Shown: positions 26,382 to 41,205 of the stretch, piece after piece
Layout: the number at the start of each line of letters is the position of its first letter
Numbering within the stretch: the first letter of the stretch is position 1
Assembly (NCBI GenBank): GCA_963693285.1
Contig: OY848930.1
Span: 434,001-498,000 of the forward strand
Direction of reading: 5' to 3'
Source of the DNA: Xestospongia muta
Taxonomy: Eukaryota > Porifera > Demospongiae > Haplosclerida > Petrosiidae
DNA: 64,000 nt
Made by a program: the position numbers and the translations under genes
The notes under the pieces: generated by a model
Told to the model about the DNA's origin: nothing
The model's database searches: none
The model's input: the letters and a program-made list of their open reading frames with translations, nothing else

Positions 26382-28505
26382 TTACACAAAATACTTTGCT
26401 AAATAACAGAGAACAAATTTCTCAACGAAGAGATCGTTATCCAACATAGCAATGTGGGCGGCCCGACCAATAACAGAATCTGTAGATGTTGGCAACATAT
26501 GATGAACACTAACCCTCACTAAATCGACACCAATTGCTTCCATTGATTGCATCATACGACTTGCCATCTCCTCTAACACTTTACTAAGCAATGAGTTACC
26601 ATCTCCTCCTGAACAGAGACGAGCTGATTGATTAGGAACATACTTGTCCTGTGGAGAGGTCAGAAGGATAACATGTCGGAAACATTCAAATGTTTGAGCT
26701 TCGCTGAGATGATAAAGAAAGGTGTCTCGTGGATTGGAAGAGTCTTTGAGAGATAATTGAATCAGAGACTGAGACTGATACCATTTACGTATGACCCACA
26801 TTCCTGCGCTTACCACACCAGTTTGATGTTGAGTCCCAAGATGAGGACCACAAATTGACAATAATAAGTGAAGTTTTGGTAGAAGGTGTGATACAGCTGG
26901 TCGTGTGACAAGAGAACGGACAATAATTCCACCTAATGAATGTGCTATAAAACTTATGTGTGTTGGTGGGCGTGGCATGCTTTCTATCTTGGTCAATAGT
27001 TCATCTTGTAATCTATCTGTCATGATATTAAAGTCAGAAAATGTGTCCATTTGATTGGATTGTGCCATTAAAAAGTTGAGTTTATGATTAGGAAGTGCTA
27101 GTTCAATGAAAGACCGATAAAGACGAAGATCAAATTGGTTGCCTTGGAGACCATGTACACAAACAATGAGATGGGAGGTGGAATGATTTTGTCTATGACG
27201 ACGATGTGATGGTAGTGATGACAACAAATAGGGAGAAAGGTGATCTGCTTGATAAGAGAACCTTTCGCTGGGTTCATGAGTAGAGGAATATCTTGTCTGC
27301 CAGGGACACGGTTCTACCAAGACAATACTAGCATTACTAGTGGTATCCAGGTTCTCTACACAATACAATGGCGGTAGAGTTGTTAATACTTTTCTCACGT
27401 TAGTTGCTACTGACGTAACCTTCTGGATATTCCCATGATCTAGTGCTGGACCCATTAAGGGGTGATCTGGCCAGACAAATGTTTTTTGAAGACGTTGAAG
27501 TCGATTTTCATGACTTTTACATGCTAAGAAATTTACCATATCTGGATGAACAACTGCTGAGTGACAAAACCACTCCCATGTAGCCTGTAATTGAATAGAT
27601 AAAGATTCTAAATGTAGCTTACACTCGGCCTCAACTACTTCTAATGTAGTGCCGGACTCATCGAGTCCATCACTGATAGCCCTCGAGTCATTGTACTGTC
27701 CGCTCATTAAATGAAATCCCTGTCGTAGTCTGTCTCGTGCTGATGTTAAAACAATAGCTAACATTTGGTGGACGTGGTGAGCTCTTTTTATCTCTTGTAT
27801 TGGTACCATATATGATGAAGAAGGGTCTTCGTTTGTTGAAGGAGATACAGGAGTTCCAAACAACAACGTCCAATATGTCACTAGTGGTATTGGTGGTGAA
27901 GACTGATTAAAGGGCCATCCTCGTCGTTGAGAATTAACTGAATGGTCAAGTGGCCAGTCATCTGGTGATATACCGTAGAGGGAGGCGTGAACTGTTACAC
28001 CTAATGCTGCCATATGAAAATAATCAAATAACACTGGCCAATGATCATGGAGTCCTGTGCGCCAATCTATTGTGAGGTGAACTGTACGAGAGGAGACTCG
28101 TTCGAACTGACAAGGTCTTGTTGGCATCTCTTCATCACCATTAAACATGAGGTCGAGAGTCATAACTAGTTGAGCAGGAACATAAGCCTCGGTATACTCA
28201 GATTTGATTGGGTAATGAAGTTTAAAAAGGAAGTACTCTCCGAATACAAATGATTGATCTGTATACTCTATAAGTGATGTTTGAGTAAGATAATGATCTT
28301 CAAACACACATGCTCCAGGAAAGTTATGTTCACTATCACTGATGTCCCCACCTCCAAACAGATCTTTTATCCCCAGCAAACTAACATTGCCCAGACTTGC
28401 TTCATCAGTCAAACGACAAGAGATGTGGTAATGGCCTCTTCTGAAGAGATCTAAATTCACTAGTGGACATAACAATACCAATATCCTTCCTTCTATAGAG
28501 GGCAT
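26382..28505 (-). CDS. FAM135-like putative serine lipase/esterase, intronless
   Basis: FAM135 family: N-terminal FAM135 domain plus C-terminal DUF676 alpha/beta-hydrolase of unknown substrate. One uninterrupted frame of 707 residues from the ATG at 28505; a longer in-frame extension starts at TTG and is not a credible animal start. N-terminal FAM135 features are LDLFRRGHYHISC near residue 20 and HDHWPVLFDYFHMAALGVTVHASL near 155-180. The hydrolase starts LIVCVHGLQGNQFDLRLYRS; the nucleophile elbow is AHSLGG with Ser near residue 523; SPQDKYVPN and GRAAHIAML carry the likely acid and histidine. Vertebrate FAM135A/B are about twice as long with many introns, so lack of introns and of the long middle is notable. 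Convergent with KARS, 175 bp apart. Confidence 0.85.
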   Translation of the reverse strand: MPSIEGRILVLLCPLVNLDLFRRGHYHISCRLTDEASLGNVSLLGIKDLFGGGDISDSEHNFPGACVFEDHYLTQTSLIEYTDQSFVFGEYFLFKLHYPIKSEYTEAYVPAQLVMTLDLMFNGDEEMPTRPCQFERVSSRTVHLTIDWRTGLHDHWPVLFDYFHMAALGVTVHASLYGISPDDWPLDHSVNSQRRGWPFNQSSPPIPLVTYWTLLFGTPVSPSTNEDPSSSYMVPIQEIKRAHHVHQMLAIVLTSARDRLRQGFHLMSGQYNDSRAISDGLDESGTTLEVVEAECKLHLESLSIQLQATWEWFCHSAVVHPDMVNFLACKSHENRLQRLQKTFVWPDHPLMGPALDHGNIQKVTSVATNVRKVLTTLPPLYCVENLDTTSNASIVLVEPCPWQTRYSSTHEPSERFSYQADHLSPYLLSSLPSHRRHRQNHSTSHLIVCVHGLQGNQFDLRLYRSFIELALPNHKLNFLMAQSNQMDTFSDFNIMTDRLQDELLTKIESMPRPPTHISFIAHSLGGIIVRSLVTRPAVSHLLPKLHLLLSICGPHLGTQHQTGVVSAGMWVIRKWYQSQSLIQLSLKDSSNPRDTFLYHLSEAQTFECFRHVILLTSPQDKYVPNQSARLCSGGDGNSLLSKVLEEMASRMMQSMEAIGVDLVRVSVHHMLPTSTDSVIGRAAHIAMLDNDLFVEKFVLCYLAKYFV

Positions 28506-28550
28506 CTTTTCCGACGTGACTTCGGTTAGTTCGGTAACTTGTGATAATAT

Positions 28551-28562
28551 TGCGCATGCGCA
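28551..28562. promoter_or_regulatory. NRF-1/alpha-Pal palindrome TGCGCATGCGCA
   Basis: Identical to the 12-mer at 16968-16979 and 45 bp upstream of the FAM135-like ATG. Same consensus match and similar promoter-proximal placement. Confidence 0.75.
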
Positions 28563-28697
28563 GTTTAACGTGATGCGCTCTTCCAAAATTAGCTTTTTCC
28601 TCTCTTAGTTGAGTTATTTTACTTATTTACTACTACTATTAATTAAATTAGTTGTAATTAATTAAATTAATGATTATATATATATATTACAATGATG

Positions 28698-31885
<3,188 letters not shown>

Positions 31886-31982
31886 TTTGCTACATGTACT
31901 GTGATATAACTAAATGTAATATTGTATTTCATCAGCTTGTGTAGTTGCTGAGTCAGCAAATGGGTGGGGTCGCTGTAGTACA
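31886..31982. promoter_or_regulatory. Bidirectional promoter AFG3L2/NDUFAF3
   Basis: 97 bp between the two mitochondrial-gene start codons. No TATA box; contains TGTAGTTGCTGAGTCAGCAA, an AP-1/MARE-like TGAGTCAGCA. Nearly all of this stretch plus 40 bp of AFG3L2 exon 1 is duplicated upstream of caspase-like gene C (38641-38761). Confidence 0.7.
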
Positions 31983-32766
31983 ATGAATTGGAGGTTGCTA
32001 TCTTCTACATGTAGCAGTCTCAGAAGGCTATGGAATCACGTGATAGTCAGACACCATTCTGATGGACTTGTACCTACCACATTGAGCAGAGTTGATGTAC
32101 CAGAGCAAGCTCCATTAATATCAGCTTACAGTACACAGGGGTTTACCCTCCGAGGGGTTAGAGTAATGGGATCTGTAGCATTATTACCACGAGGATTTTT
32201 CCATTGGAAAGTGAAACGTGTAGAAGACATTACACCAGAATCATTAGTGTTATTTGAATTGACTCAGCCACGATTAGGTACATATCTACAATTCTACATA
32301 TAGTGATATGTACATAATGGAGCCTCTTAACTTTGGGGACAATTATAGTCAGAGGAGAATTATTATTTAACTAAGATAAGTATCACTGGTATCCTTTATT
32401 AGAGTTTCTATTGCTAATATGTACAGTACATGGAACAATACATGCAATGTACATGTGATATGTACATGTAGTACATGTGATATGTACATGTAGTACATGT
32501 GATGTGTACATGTATTTTTATAGAACTCCTTGTATTGGGAACTGGTACTAAAATGGTTCCTATGGAGATTGGTATACGGAGGTACCTCCAGAGCAGGGGT
32601 ATCAGTATAGAGATACAGGACACAGTAAGATATTGCTCATTATAATTAATAGTTGATTAATAGTTAATTGTTTTATTTATAGCCTAATGCTTGTGCTACA
32701 TTTAATTTTCTACTTGATGATGGGAGATTAGCAGGGGCAGCACTCATACCACCAGATACTGTTTGA
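31983..32766 (+). CDS. NDUFAF3: NADH dehydrogenase assembly factor NDUFAF3
   Basis: Mitochondrial complex I assembly factor of the DUF498/Mth938 fold. Exons 31983-32277, 32524-32624 and 32683-32766 give 159 residues with matching phases. The N-terminus MNWRLLSSTCSSLRRLWNHV is a plausible presequence. Diagnostic blocks are AYSTQGFTLRGVRVMGSVAL, LLVLGTGTKMVP and the highly conserved PNACATFNFLLDDGRLAGAA LIPP. The first intron contains tandem GTACATGTAGTACATGTGAT units (about 32430-32515). Pairing with AFG3L2 through one promoter links complex I assembly to inner-membrane quality control, which is inference. Confidence 0.93.
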
Positions 32767-33130
32767 CTATTGTGAAAGATAATAAACTGTCATTATTGTT
32801 TATTATGTATTATATTATTAGTCTATGAAAAAAATAATAAAAAGAATATAATTGTTCTAAGATAGTTTCAACAGTACAGTACTTGATATGAATAATTTAA
32901 TTATCAACAATTATAATAAAGAGATGTAAGTAAGACAATGCCAGTATATGCACATAAAATAATACACCTAAGATGTGCTTTACTTCATATAACAACCCCT
33001 ATTCTAAGTATGTATTATAACCAATCATAGTATGCTACCACTGAAGGGTGTGTCTAAAGACCTCCACTGAAGGGCGTGTCAATGTGAATGCAAAGAAAAA
33101 GGGTGGATCTACTCAACAAAGATTCCAATA
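32767..33130. promoter_or_regulatory. Upstream region of caspase-like gene A
   Basis: AT-rich spacer ending in a pair of GC-rich boxes, CTGAAGGGTGTGTCT and CTGAAGGGCGTGTCA (about 33041-33082), with AGACCTCCA between them. Similar paired boxes precede genes B and D. The boxes resemble KLF/Sp sites (GGGCGTG/GGGCGGG); regulatory function is inferred from conservation among paralogues. Confidence 0.5.
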
Positions 33131-34750
33131 ATGGCTACTAGTAATTCTGGTACTTCTACAAAGGAATATCAAGTGTTAAAGAAGTACTTTGCTAGACTGA
33201 CTCGAGCAATCATTAATCCATCAACATTAGCTGGAGAGCTGTTCTCAACTAACCTCATCGCTGACCAAACTCGAATTAAAGCTACCATTGATAAAAGCAA
33301 CCATGAAACTGATACTCATTGCCTACTGAATGATTTAATGAGTGCAGTAGCTTTGGATTGTACTAAGTTTACAGAGATTATCTCAGTGTTAAAAGATCAT
33401 TCTCCAACACTTAGTGATATTGCAAAGGAGATGGAGAGAGAATGTGGTAAGAAGACAATAATAATGTACTATATCAACATTACAGAACTAACGTTTGACA
33501 ATAATTATTAATTTTACAGATCATCAGAATGTACAAAGTGAATCTACAGAGATAACCCCTGTACAAAGTAAGCCTTTTTATATAATTGTAATATTTTAAC
33601 CATAAATATATGTTTATCAAGGAACTGTCATAGTAGGAGAAAGTGCATATTCCTATAAAGTGTTAGGAGATTTGGGTGCTCTAATAAGAAAAATTAGAAA
33701 AGCAGCTGATTCAGCTTGTATTGGTATTGATGACCTCAAAGAGTTACTTTTATACTCTTATCCATCTGAAAAAGAGGAAATTCAAAAAGCACAAAACGTA
33801 TCACAAGTCTTTCTTATAATTCGTGAAAAGCTTTGTACACCAGACAATATAGATGTCCTTAAACTCATTGTTCGTGAGTTCAAGCTCTCTGATGTGTTAG
33901 GAGATATTCAAAAGTATGAGGGAGAAAACGAGGTAAAGTTATAATGTATACCTTTTAAGGTATTCCTGAAATTAACATAATTACTTCACTCTACATATGT
34001 TACAATAAATAGATTGTACACTTAGAAACACACCAACCTAATTCAGAGACTACTAATAGTCCTGGACACCCTCAATCTGCTCCTAGAAATGAGAGTGTTG
34101 AGAACAGTACAGAGAGAGAGGTAAGACTAATAGATTAATTTATGTTAGATAATATGAAGTGTCATTTCTATGTTAAGGTAGCACATACAGAAGTGTATCA
34201 AGACCAACCTCTTCCAGTAGATAACTCTTCTATCTCTCAAACAGGTTAGTAATGATATTAATACTACAACTATAATTACTGTTATAGTAACATATATTAG
34301 AGTACAGTCAATGTATTGTTTATTTTATTTACTTACTTTATAGCTCCACAACAACAAAGTCAACTATCCAATGTGTCTAAAAAGAAGAAGAATGTCAATA
34401 ATGGTGGTGATGGTATTGGTGACTCAAATAAAGACTCAGCAACTGGCTTATATACTCCAACCTGGCGAGATTATCCTGTTGATATAATGGATGTTCTCAT
34501 CATTGGCTCATTTGGAGAAGTATCTGATTCTTGGACTATTCAAGTTGCACACAAACTTATACTAAATGATCATCAAGACAATTGGATGACAAAAGAGATT
34601 GACCTTATTAAAGACATGTACAAAGAAGATCCAGATTGTCAACATGTGTTAGTTCATTCAGATCTTCCAGGAAATGAACACTCCAAAGATTACTATATGG
34701 AGAAAATAAGGAATTTCTTAACTAATTGTAAACAAGATGGAGGTAAGTAA

Positions 34751-34788
<38 letters not shown>

Positions 34789-35521
34789 ACATTGATGATA
34801 TATATTTAATTATTTAGTTATCATCTGGTACACTGGTCATGGAGAGAAGAACACTGGTAAATGGTGTTTTAAAGATGGTGTCATCACCTTCCAGGATATC
34901 TTTGGTCTATATATGGATTGTTTCAGAGGAAAACGACTTACAATACACTCTGATTGTAGTTACTCTGGTAATTGTATCAAAGAATGTGTCAAAACTCTAG
35001 ATGACCTTGGTATCCCATCTTGTGGACATCACACAAGAGAACAAGGAATATTACTCAATTTATTCTGTTCATGTGGTGCTGATGAAGAAACTACTGCACT
35101 GTGCTATATTACTGAGGCTAATGAATTTGATGAAATAAACAAATGTGTTATGTTTCATGGTAATAAGAAACTCTCATCAGGGCAAACCACAAAATATGGT
35201 GAATTCAGAAGAATTCGTTGTAGCAAGATAGCTACTGAAACATGTGAAGTAGACTCTACATGTACCTGGGAGGATCGTATATTTTATAAGGCTCATCTAG
35301 TCTATCTAGTTCATGGTAAAGACAGAAGTTTTGCAGCCTGGCATTATATACTAGTTGATGAAGACAAAGTAGAAGATTTCAAAGTTAAAGTAAATAGTGG
35401 AAAAATAGATGTTGCTAATTATGGTAAAGTACTGTACTCTGGATGGGGAAAAGATCCTCCAAAAGATATTGCTCGTAAAGTGGACTTGAAATTTTTGCCA
35501 TATATTAATTTGGAGGATTAG
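33131..35521 (+). CDS. Death-fold/caspase-like protein A
   Basis: Seven exons: 33131-33446, 33520-33567, 33622-33932, 34013-34120, 34178-34244, 34344-34742, 34818-35521, all in phase. Order: a CARD-like helical domain (EYQVLKKYFARLTRAI...LAGELFSTNLI...); a second death-fold-like helical domain (LGALIRKI...DDLKELL...KLCTPDNIDVLKLIV); a Ser/Asn/Gln linker; then a caspase-like (C14/clan CD) domain. Its catalytic His is in VIIWYTGHGE (codon 34838-34840) and Cys in HSDCSYSGN (codon 34955-34957). A conserved C-terminal part follows (WHYILVDEDKVEDF, YGKVLYSGWGKDPP). The His and Cys motifs lie in adjacent strands of one exon, as in caspases and metacaspases. A role in cell death or immune signalling is inferred from domains. 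First of four tandem paralogues. Confidence 0.75.
34746..34783. repeat. (AC)n microsatellite
   Basis: About 18 AC dinucleotides in the last intron of gene A, absent from the equivalent introns of B, C and D. Confidence 0.95.
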
Positions 35522-35980
35522 TTATTGTTAATACATATTTGTGTTGCTGCAAATTGTATTCTTATTATGTAGTTGTTGATAGTTTGCTGAATATGAATTC
35601 TTGTTCACTTTAATGATGACAACAAAATAATTTTAAAGCCAATATAAACATCTCAATAACTTCATCTTCAATTTCTACCTAATTCACAAGTTTAAAAATA
35701 ACAATGATGGGTGTGGTCACTGTAGTACATTGAATTGGAGATGTAGACGTAATGTAGAACAATTAAAGATGCCATTTAACATATAGCCTTCACATTACTT
35801 AGACATTGCTATATAACCTCCATGTTACTTAGACATTGGTATATACCATTGTATAATATTAAACTGTAATCATAGTTTGGTATCACTGAAGGGCGGGTCT
35901 GTAGAGTGTAGACCTCCACTGAAGGGCGTGTCTGAAACATTTTGGAAGAGAAAAAAGGTGGATCTGCTCAAAAATTTACA
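35522..35980. promoter_or_regulatory. Intergenic A/B: paired boxes and an NDUFAF3 start-region fragment
   Basis: Contains a ~35-bp stretch (about 35706-35742) closely matching the NDUFAF3 start region 31962-31995 (shared GCTGTAGTACA/ACTGTAGTACA then TGAATTGGAG), followed by CTGAAGGGCGGGTCTG and CTGAAGGGCGTGTCTG boxes near 35886 and 35920, directly before gene B. Confidence 0.6.
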
Positions 35981-38371
35981 ATGGCTTCTGGTAATGCTGA
36001 TACTACTTCTAAGGAACATCAAGTACTACAGAAGTACTATGCTGGACTGACTAAAGCAATCACTAATTCAGCTATATTAGTTACATTAGCTGGAGAGCTG
36101 TACTCAGCTGACCTCATCTCAGAACCAACTAAATCAAAACTTGCCACTGAGAACAGCAGTGCTAGCCATGAAACTAAAACTTCTAGCCTATTGAATGATT
36201 TAATGAGTGTAGTAGCTTTGGATTGTACTAAGTTTACAGAGATTATCTCAGTGTTACAAAATCATCCTCCTCTACTTAGTGCTATTGCAAAAAAAATGAA
36301 GAGAGAATATGGTAAGAAGACAATAATCATGTACTATATCAACATTACAGAACAAACAAAAATTATCATATATATTTATTTCTACAGATCAGCAGAATGA
36401 ATCTACAGTAGAGCCTTCTACAACAACCACTACTCCACCCACTACAGTCGTGCAAAGTGAGTCTGAAACAATAGTTGTTGTAATTAATACAAATATCTTT
36501 ATTCAGATGCCAGCAAAATTGAAAGTATATATTTCACTAGAAAGTCAGCAGAATTGGGGTCACTAGTAGTAAAAATTAGAAAAGAAGCTGAGTCAGCTCA
36601 TATTAATATCAATGAACTCAAGGATATAATTATTGTGTCTTGTCAAGATCTCAAGGAGGAAGTTCTAAAGGCAGAAGATCTGTCACAAGTCTTTGTTGTC
36701 ATTGGTCAAAAGCTTTGTACGCCAGATAACATAGAAGTCCTTAAGGTTATTGTTCATCACTTCAATCTCTATGGTGTTCAAAAAGCTATTCAGGAATACG
36801 AGGGGAAAAATGAAGTAAAATTGTATTACATAATGTTAAAATAACTTTTAATATGTTACAATAGATTATACACTCAGATGTACATCAACCTAATTCAGAG
36901 ACTACTGATACTCCTAGTAATACTAATATCTTTCAAGATGTTCCTAGAGATGAGAGTGTTGATAACAGTACAGAGAGAGAGGTGAGACTATGGATTAATT
37001 TATATAAGATGATATGATGTGTTATTTCTATATTTAGGTAACACATACAGAAGTGGATCAAGACCAACCTCTTCCAGTTGATAACTCTTCTATCTCTCAG
37101 ACAGGTTAGTAATGATATTAACACTACAACTATAACTACTGTTATAGTAACATATATTAGAGTACAGTCAATGTATTGTTTATTTTATTTACTTACTTTA
37201 TAGCTCAACAACAACAAAGTCAACTATCCAATGTGTTTAAAATAAAGAAGGATGTCAATAATGGTGATGATATTGGTGACGTGAATGAAGACTCAGCAGC
37301 TGTCCTATATACTCCAACCTGGCGAAATCTTTCTCCTGCTTGCTGTTCATATGATTTGCTGGTGATTGGTTCATTTGGAGAAGTATCTGATACTCAGATT
37401 ATTCAAGTTGCACACAAAGTTGTACTAAATGATCACCGAGACAGATTTAACCAATGGACAACAAAGGAGACTGACCTTATTAGGGACATGCACAAAAAAG
37501 TTCCATATTGTCAACATGTGTTAGTCTATTCAGATCTTCCAGGAACTGAACACTCCAAAGATTACTATCTAGAGAAGATAAGGACTTTCTTTACTGACTG
37601 TAAACAAGACTTAGGTAAGTGAGACATACATACATTACATTGATGGTATATATTAATTATTTAGTTATCATCTGGTACACTGGTCATGGAGAGAAGGAGA
37701 CTGGTAACTGGTGTTTTAAAGATGGTGTCATCACCTTCCAGGATATCTTTGGTCTATATATGGATTGCTTCAGAGGAAAACGACTCACAATACGCTCTGA
37801 TTGTAGTTACTCTGGTAACTGGATTAAAGATTGTGTCAAAACTCTAGATGACCGTGGTATTCTATCTTGTGGACATCATACAAGAGAACAAGGAATATTA
37901 CTCAAAATATGTTGTTCCTGTGGTGCTGATGAAGAAGCTACTGCACTGTGCTATATTACTGAGGCTAATGAATTTGATGAAATAAACAAATATGTTGTTA
38001 TTGATAACAATAAGGAGCTCTCATCAGGACAAACCACAAAATATGGAGATTTTAGACAAATTTGTTGTAGCAGGTCAGCCACCAAAACATGTGAAGTAAA
38101 CTCTACATGTACTTGGGAGGATCGTATGTTTTATAAGGGTCATTTAGTTTATTTAGTTCATGGTAAAGATAAAGACAGACCAGTCTGGCACTTTGTACTA
38201 TTTGACTGCAAAGACAAGGTAGAAGCTTTCAAAGCTAAAGTAAATACTGGAATAATAGATGTTGCTGATTATGGTAAAGTTTTGTACTCTGGATGGGGAA
38301 AAAATCCTTTAAAAGATATTGTTCATAAAGTGGACTTGAGATTTTTGCCATGTATTGATCCGGAGGATTAG
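35981..38371 (+). CDS. Death-fold/caspase-like protein B
   Basis: Paralogue of A with the same seven-exon layout. The true start is the ATG at 35981 (MASGNADTTSKEHQ); an upstream in-frame extension begins with TTG. Exons 35981-36311, 36388-36456 and 36507-36814 carry the CARD-like and second death-like domains. The second domain is the most diverged of the four (GSLVVKIRKEAESAHININ) and lacks the GESAYSYK lead-in seen in A, C and D. The caspase-like exon retains IIWYTGHGEKETGNW and SDCSYSGNWIKDC. B has an insertion near LSPACCSYDLLVIG relative to A. Catalytic residues are intact, so an active peptidase is possible; its specificity cannot be read from sequence. Confidence 0.75.
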
Positions 38372-38790
38372 TTAATGTATATTTTTGTTGCTGTAAATAT
38401 ATAATAATATTGTGTTATCTCATTATGTAGTTTATCAATAGTTTGCTGAATATGAGTTCTTGTTCCATTTATTGATAATAACAAAACTTTGAAAGTTAAT
38501 ATTAATATCTCAATAATTTCATCTTCAATTCTTAATTAATTGATCATTATAATAACCTAAACCTCAAGCTTAAAAATAACAATTAATAATATCACAGTTA
38601 TAATTAGGTTAAGACTATGAATATCATTATTGGCAAAAGTTGGCCATCACCAATCTCCTCAGAGGAATAGCAGCCATCATTTTGCTACATGTACTGTGAT
38701 ATAACTAAATGTAATATTGTATTTCATCAGCTTTGTAGTTGCTGACTCAGCAGATGGGTGGAAACATTCCTGTCTAGCCGCTTCTCAACA
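38372..38790. promoter_or_regulatory. Intergenic B/C with a captured AFG3L2/NDUFAF3 promoter copy
   Basis: Positions 38641-38761 match 31846-31968 at roughly 97 percent (one 1-nt gap, two substitutions near the right end), covering 40 bp of AFG3L2 exon 1 including its ATG codons and most of the bidirectional promoter. The copy ends about 30 bp before the gene C ATG. The paired CTGAAGGGCG boxes of A, B and D are absent here. Confidence 0.9.
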
Positions 38791-41205
38791 ATGGCTACCG
38801 GTAATGCCAATACTTCTAAGGAACATCAAGTGCTACAGAAGTATTACGCTGGACTGACTAAAGCAATCACTAATTCAGCTATATTACTTACATTAGCTGG
38901 AGAGCTGTACTCAGCTAACCTCATCTCAGCACCAACTAAATCAAAACTTGCCACTGAGAACAGCAGTCCTAGCCATGAAGCTAAAACGTTTTGCCTATTG
39001 AATGATTTAATGAGTGTAGTAGCTTTGGATTGTACTAAGTTTACAGAGATTATCTCAGTGTTACAAAATCACCCTCCACTACTTAGTGCTATTGCAAAAG
39101 AAATGAAGAGAGAATGTGGTAAGAAAACAATAATAATGTACTATATCAACATTACAGAACCAACTGTTACAATAATTATTATTTTTTAAAGATCAGCAAC
39201 AAAGTGAATCTACAGAGATAACCACTACTCAATCTATATATATGATTGAACAACAAGTACAAAGTAAGCCTTTTTATATAATTGTAATATTTAACAATAA
39301 ATGCATCGTTATGTTTATCAAGGAACTGTCATAGTTGGAGAAAGCGCATATTCCTATAAAACATTAGGAGATTTGGGTGCTTTAATAAGAAAAATTAAAA
39401 AAACAGCTGATTCAACTTGTGTTGGTATTGATGACCTCAAAGAGTTACTTTTATTCTCTTATCCATCTGAAAAAGAGGAAATTCAAAAAGCACAAAACAT
39501 ATCACAAGTCTTTCTTGTAATTCGTGAAAAGCTTTGTACACCAGACAATATAGATGTCCTTAAACTCATTGTTCGTGAGTTCAAGCTCTCTGATGTTTTA
39601 GGAGACATTCAAAAGTATGAAGAAGAAAACGAGGTAAAGTTATAATGTATACCTTTTAAGATATTGCTGAAATAAACACAATTACTAACATACATTATCT
39701 TTGACTCTACATATATTACAATAAATAGATTGTACACTCAGAAGCACACCAACCTAATTCAGAGACTACTGATAGTCCTGGACACCCTCAATCTGTCCCT
39801 AGAGATGAGAGTGTTGAGATCAGTACAGAGAGAGAGGTAAGATTAATGGATTAATTTATAGTATGAAGTGTTATTCTGTGTTTAGGTAACACATACAGAA
39901 GTGGATCAAGACCAACCTCTTTCAGTAGATAATTCTTCTATCTCTCAAACAGGTTAGTAATGATATTAACATGTACAACTATATTTACTGTTATAGTAAC
40001 ATATATTAGAGTACAGTCAATGTATTGTTTATTTTATTTACTTACTTTATAGCTCAACAACAACAAAGTCAACTATCCAATGTGCCTAAACTAAAGAAGG
40101 ATGCTAATAATGGCAGTGGTGGTAATAGTGAATCAAATGAAGACTCAGGAACTGGCTTATATACTCCAACCTGGCGAGAGTATCCTATTGGTATAATAGA
40201 TGTCCTAATCATTGGCTCATTTGGAGAAGTATCTGATACTCAGACCATTCAAGTTGCACACAAACTTGTACTAAATGATCAACAAGATCATTGGATGACA
40301 AAGGAGACTGACCTTGCTAGGGATATGTATGAAAAAGACAGAGATTGTCAACAGGTGTTAGTTCATTCAGATCTTCCAGGAAATGAACACTCCAAAGATT
40401 ACTATCTAGAGAAAATAAAGAATTTCTTAACTAATTATAAACAAGACTTAGGTAAGTGAGACATCTATACATTACATTGATGATATATATTAATTATTTA
40501 GTTATCATCTGGTACACTGGTCATGGAGAGAAGAACACTGGTAACTGGTGTTTTAAAGATGGTGTTATCACATTCCAGGATATCTTTGGTCTATATATGG
40601 ATTGCTTCAGAGGAAAACGACTCACAATACGTTCTGATTGTAGTTACTCTGGTAACTGGATTAAAGATTGTGTCAAAACTCTAGATGACCTTGGTATCCC
40701 ATCTTGTGGACATCATACAAGAGAACAAGGAATATTATTCAATGTACATTGTTCCTGTGGTGCTGATGAAGAAGCTACTGCACTGTGCTATATTACTGAG
40801 GCTAATGAATTTGATGAAATAAACAAATATGTTGTGTTTCATGGTAATACGAAACTCTCATCAGGACAAACCACAAAATGTGGAGATTTTAGAAGAATTC
40901 GTTGTAGCAAGACAGCTACTGATACATGTGAAGTAGACTCTACATGTACCTGGGAGGATCGTATATTTTATAAGGGTCATTTAGCCTTCCTAGTTCGTGG
41001 TAAAGACAGAGGCTCTACAGCCTGGCATTATGTACTAGTTGATGAAGATAAAGTAGAGGATTTCAAAGCTAAACTTAAAAGTGGAAATATAGATGTTGCT
41101 GATTATGGTAAAGTTCTGTACTCTGGATGGGGAGAAGATCCTCCAAAAGATACAGTTCGTAAAGTGGACTTGAGATTTTTGCCATATATTGATCCGGAGG
41201 ATTAG
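38791..41205 (+). CDS. Death-fold/caspase-like protein C
   Basis: Third tandem paralogue; start ATG at 38791 (MATGNANTSKEHQ). The apparent extension upstream starts with GTG and runs into the copied promoter. Same domain order: CARD-like, GESAYSYKTLGDLG death-like domain, polar linker, caspase-like domain with IIWYTGHGEKNTGNW and SDCSYSGNWIKDC, then AWHYVLVDEDKVEDF and YGKVLYSGWGEDPP. Introns, not only exons, are nearly identical to those of A (for example the GTAATATTTAAC tract before exon 3), pointing to recent duplication or conversion. Its promoter differs from its sisters, so its expression probably does too. Confidence 0.75.

Noticed and set aside
35942..35980. Upstream N-terminal extension of caspase-like gene B (and of gene C from 38758, gene D from 42076, FAM135-like to 28586)
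   Set aside because: These extensions do not begin with a credible ATG (TTG in B and FAM135, GTG in C); good ATG codons lie downstream where the paralogues or families begin.
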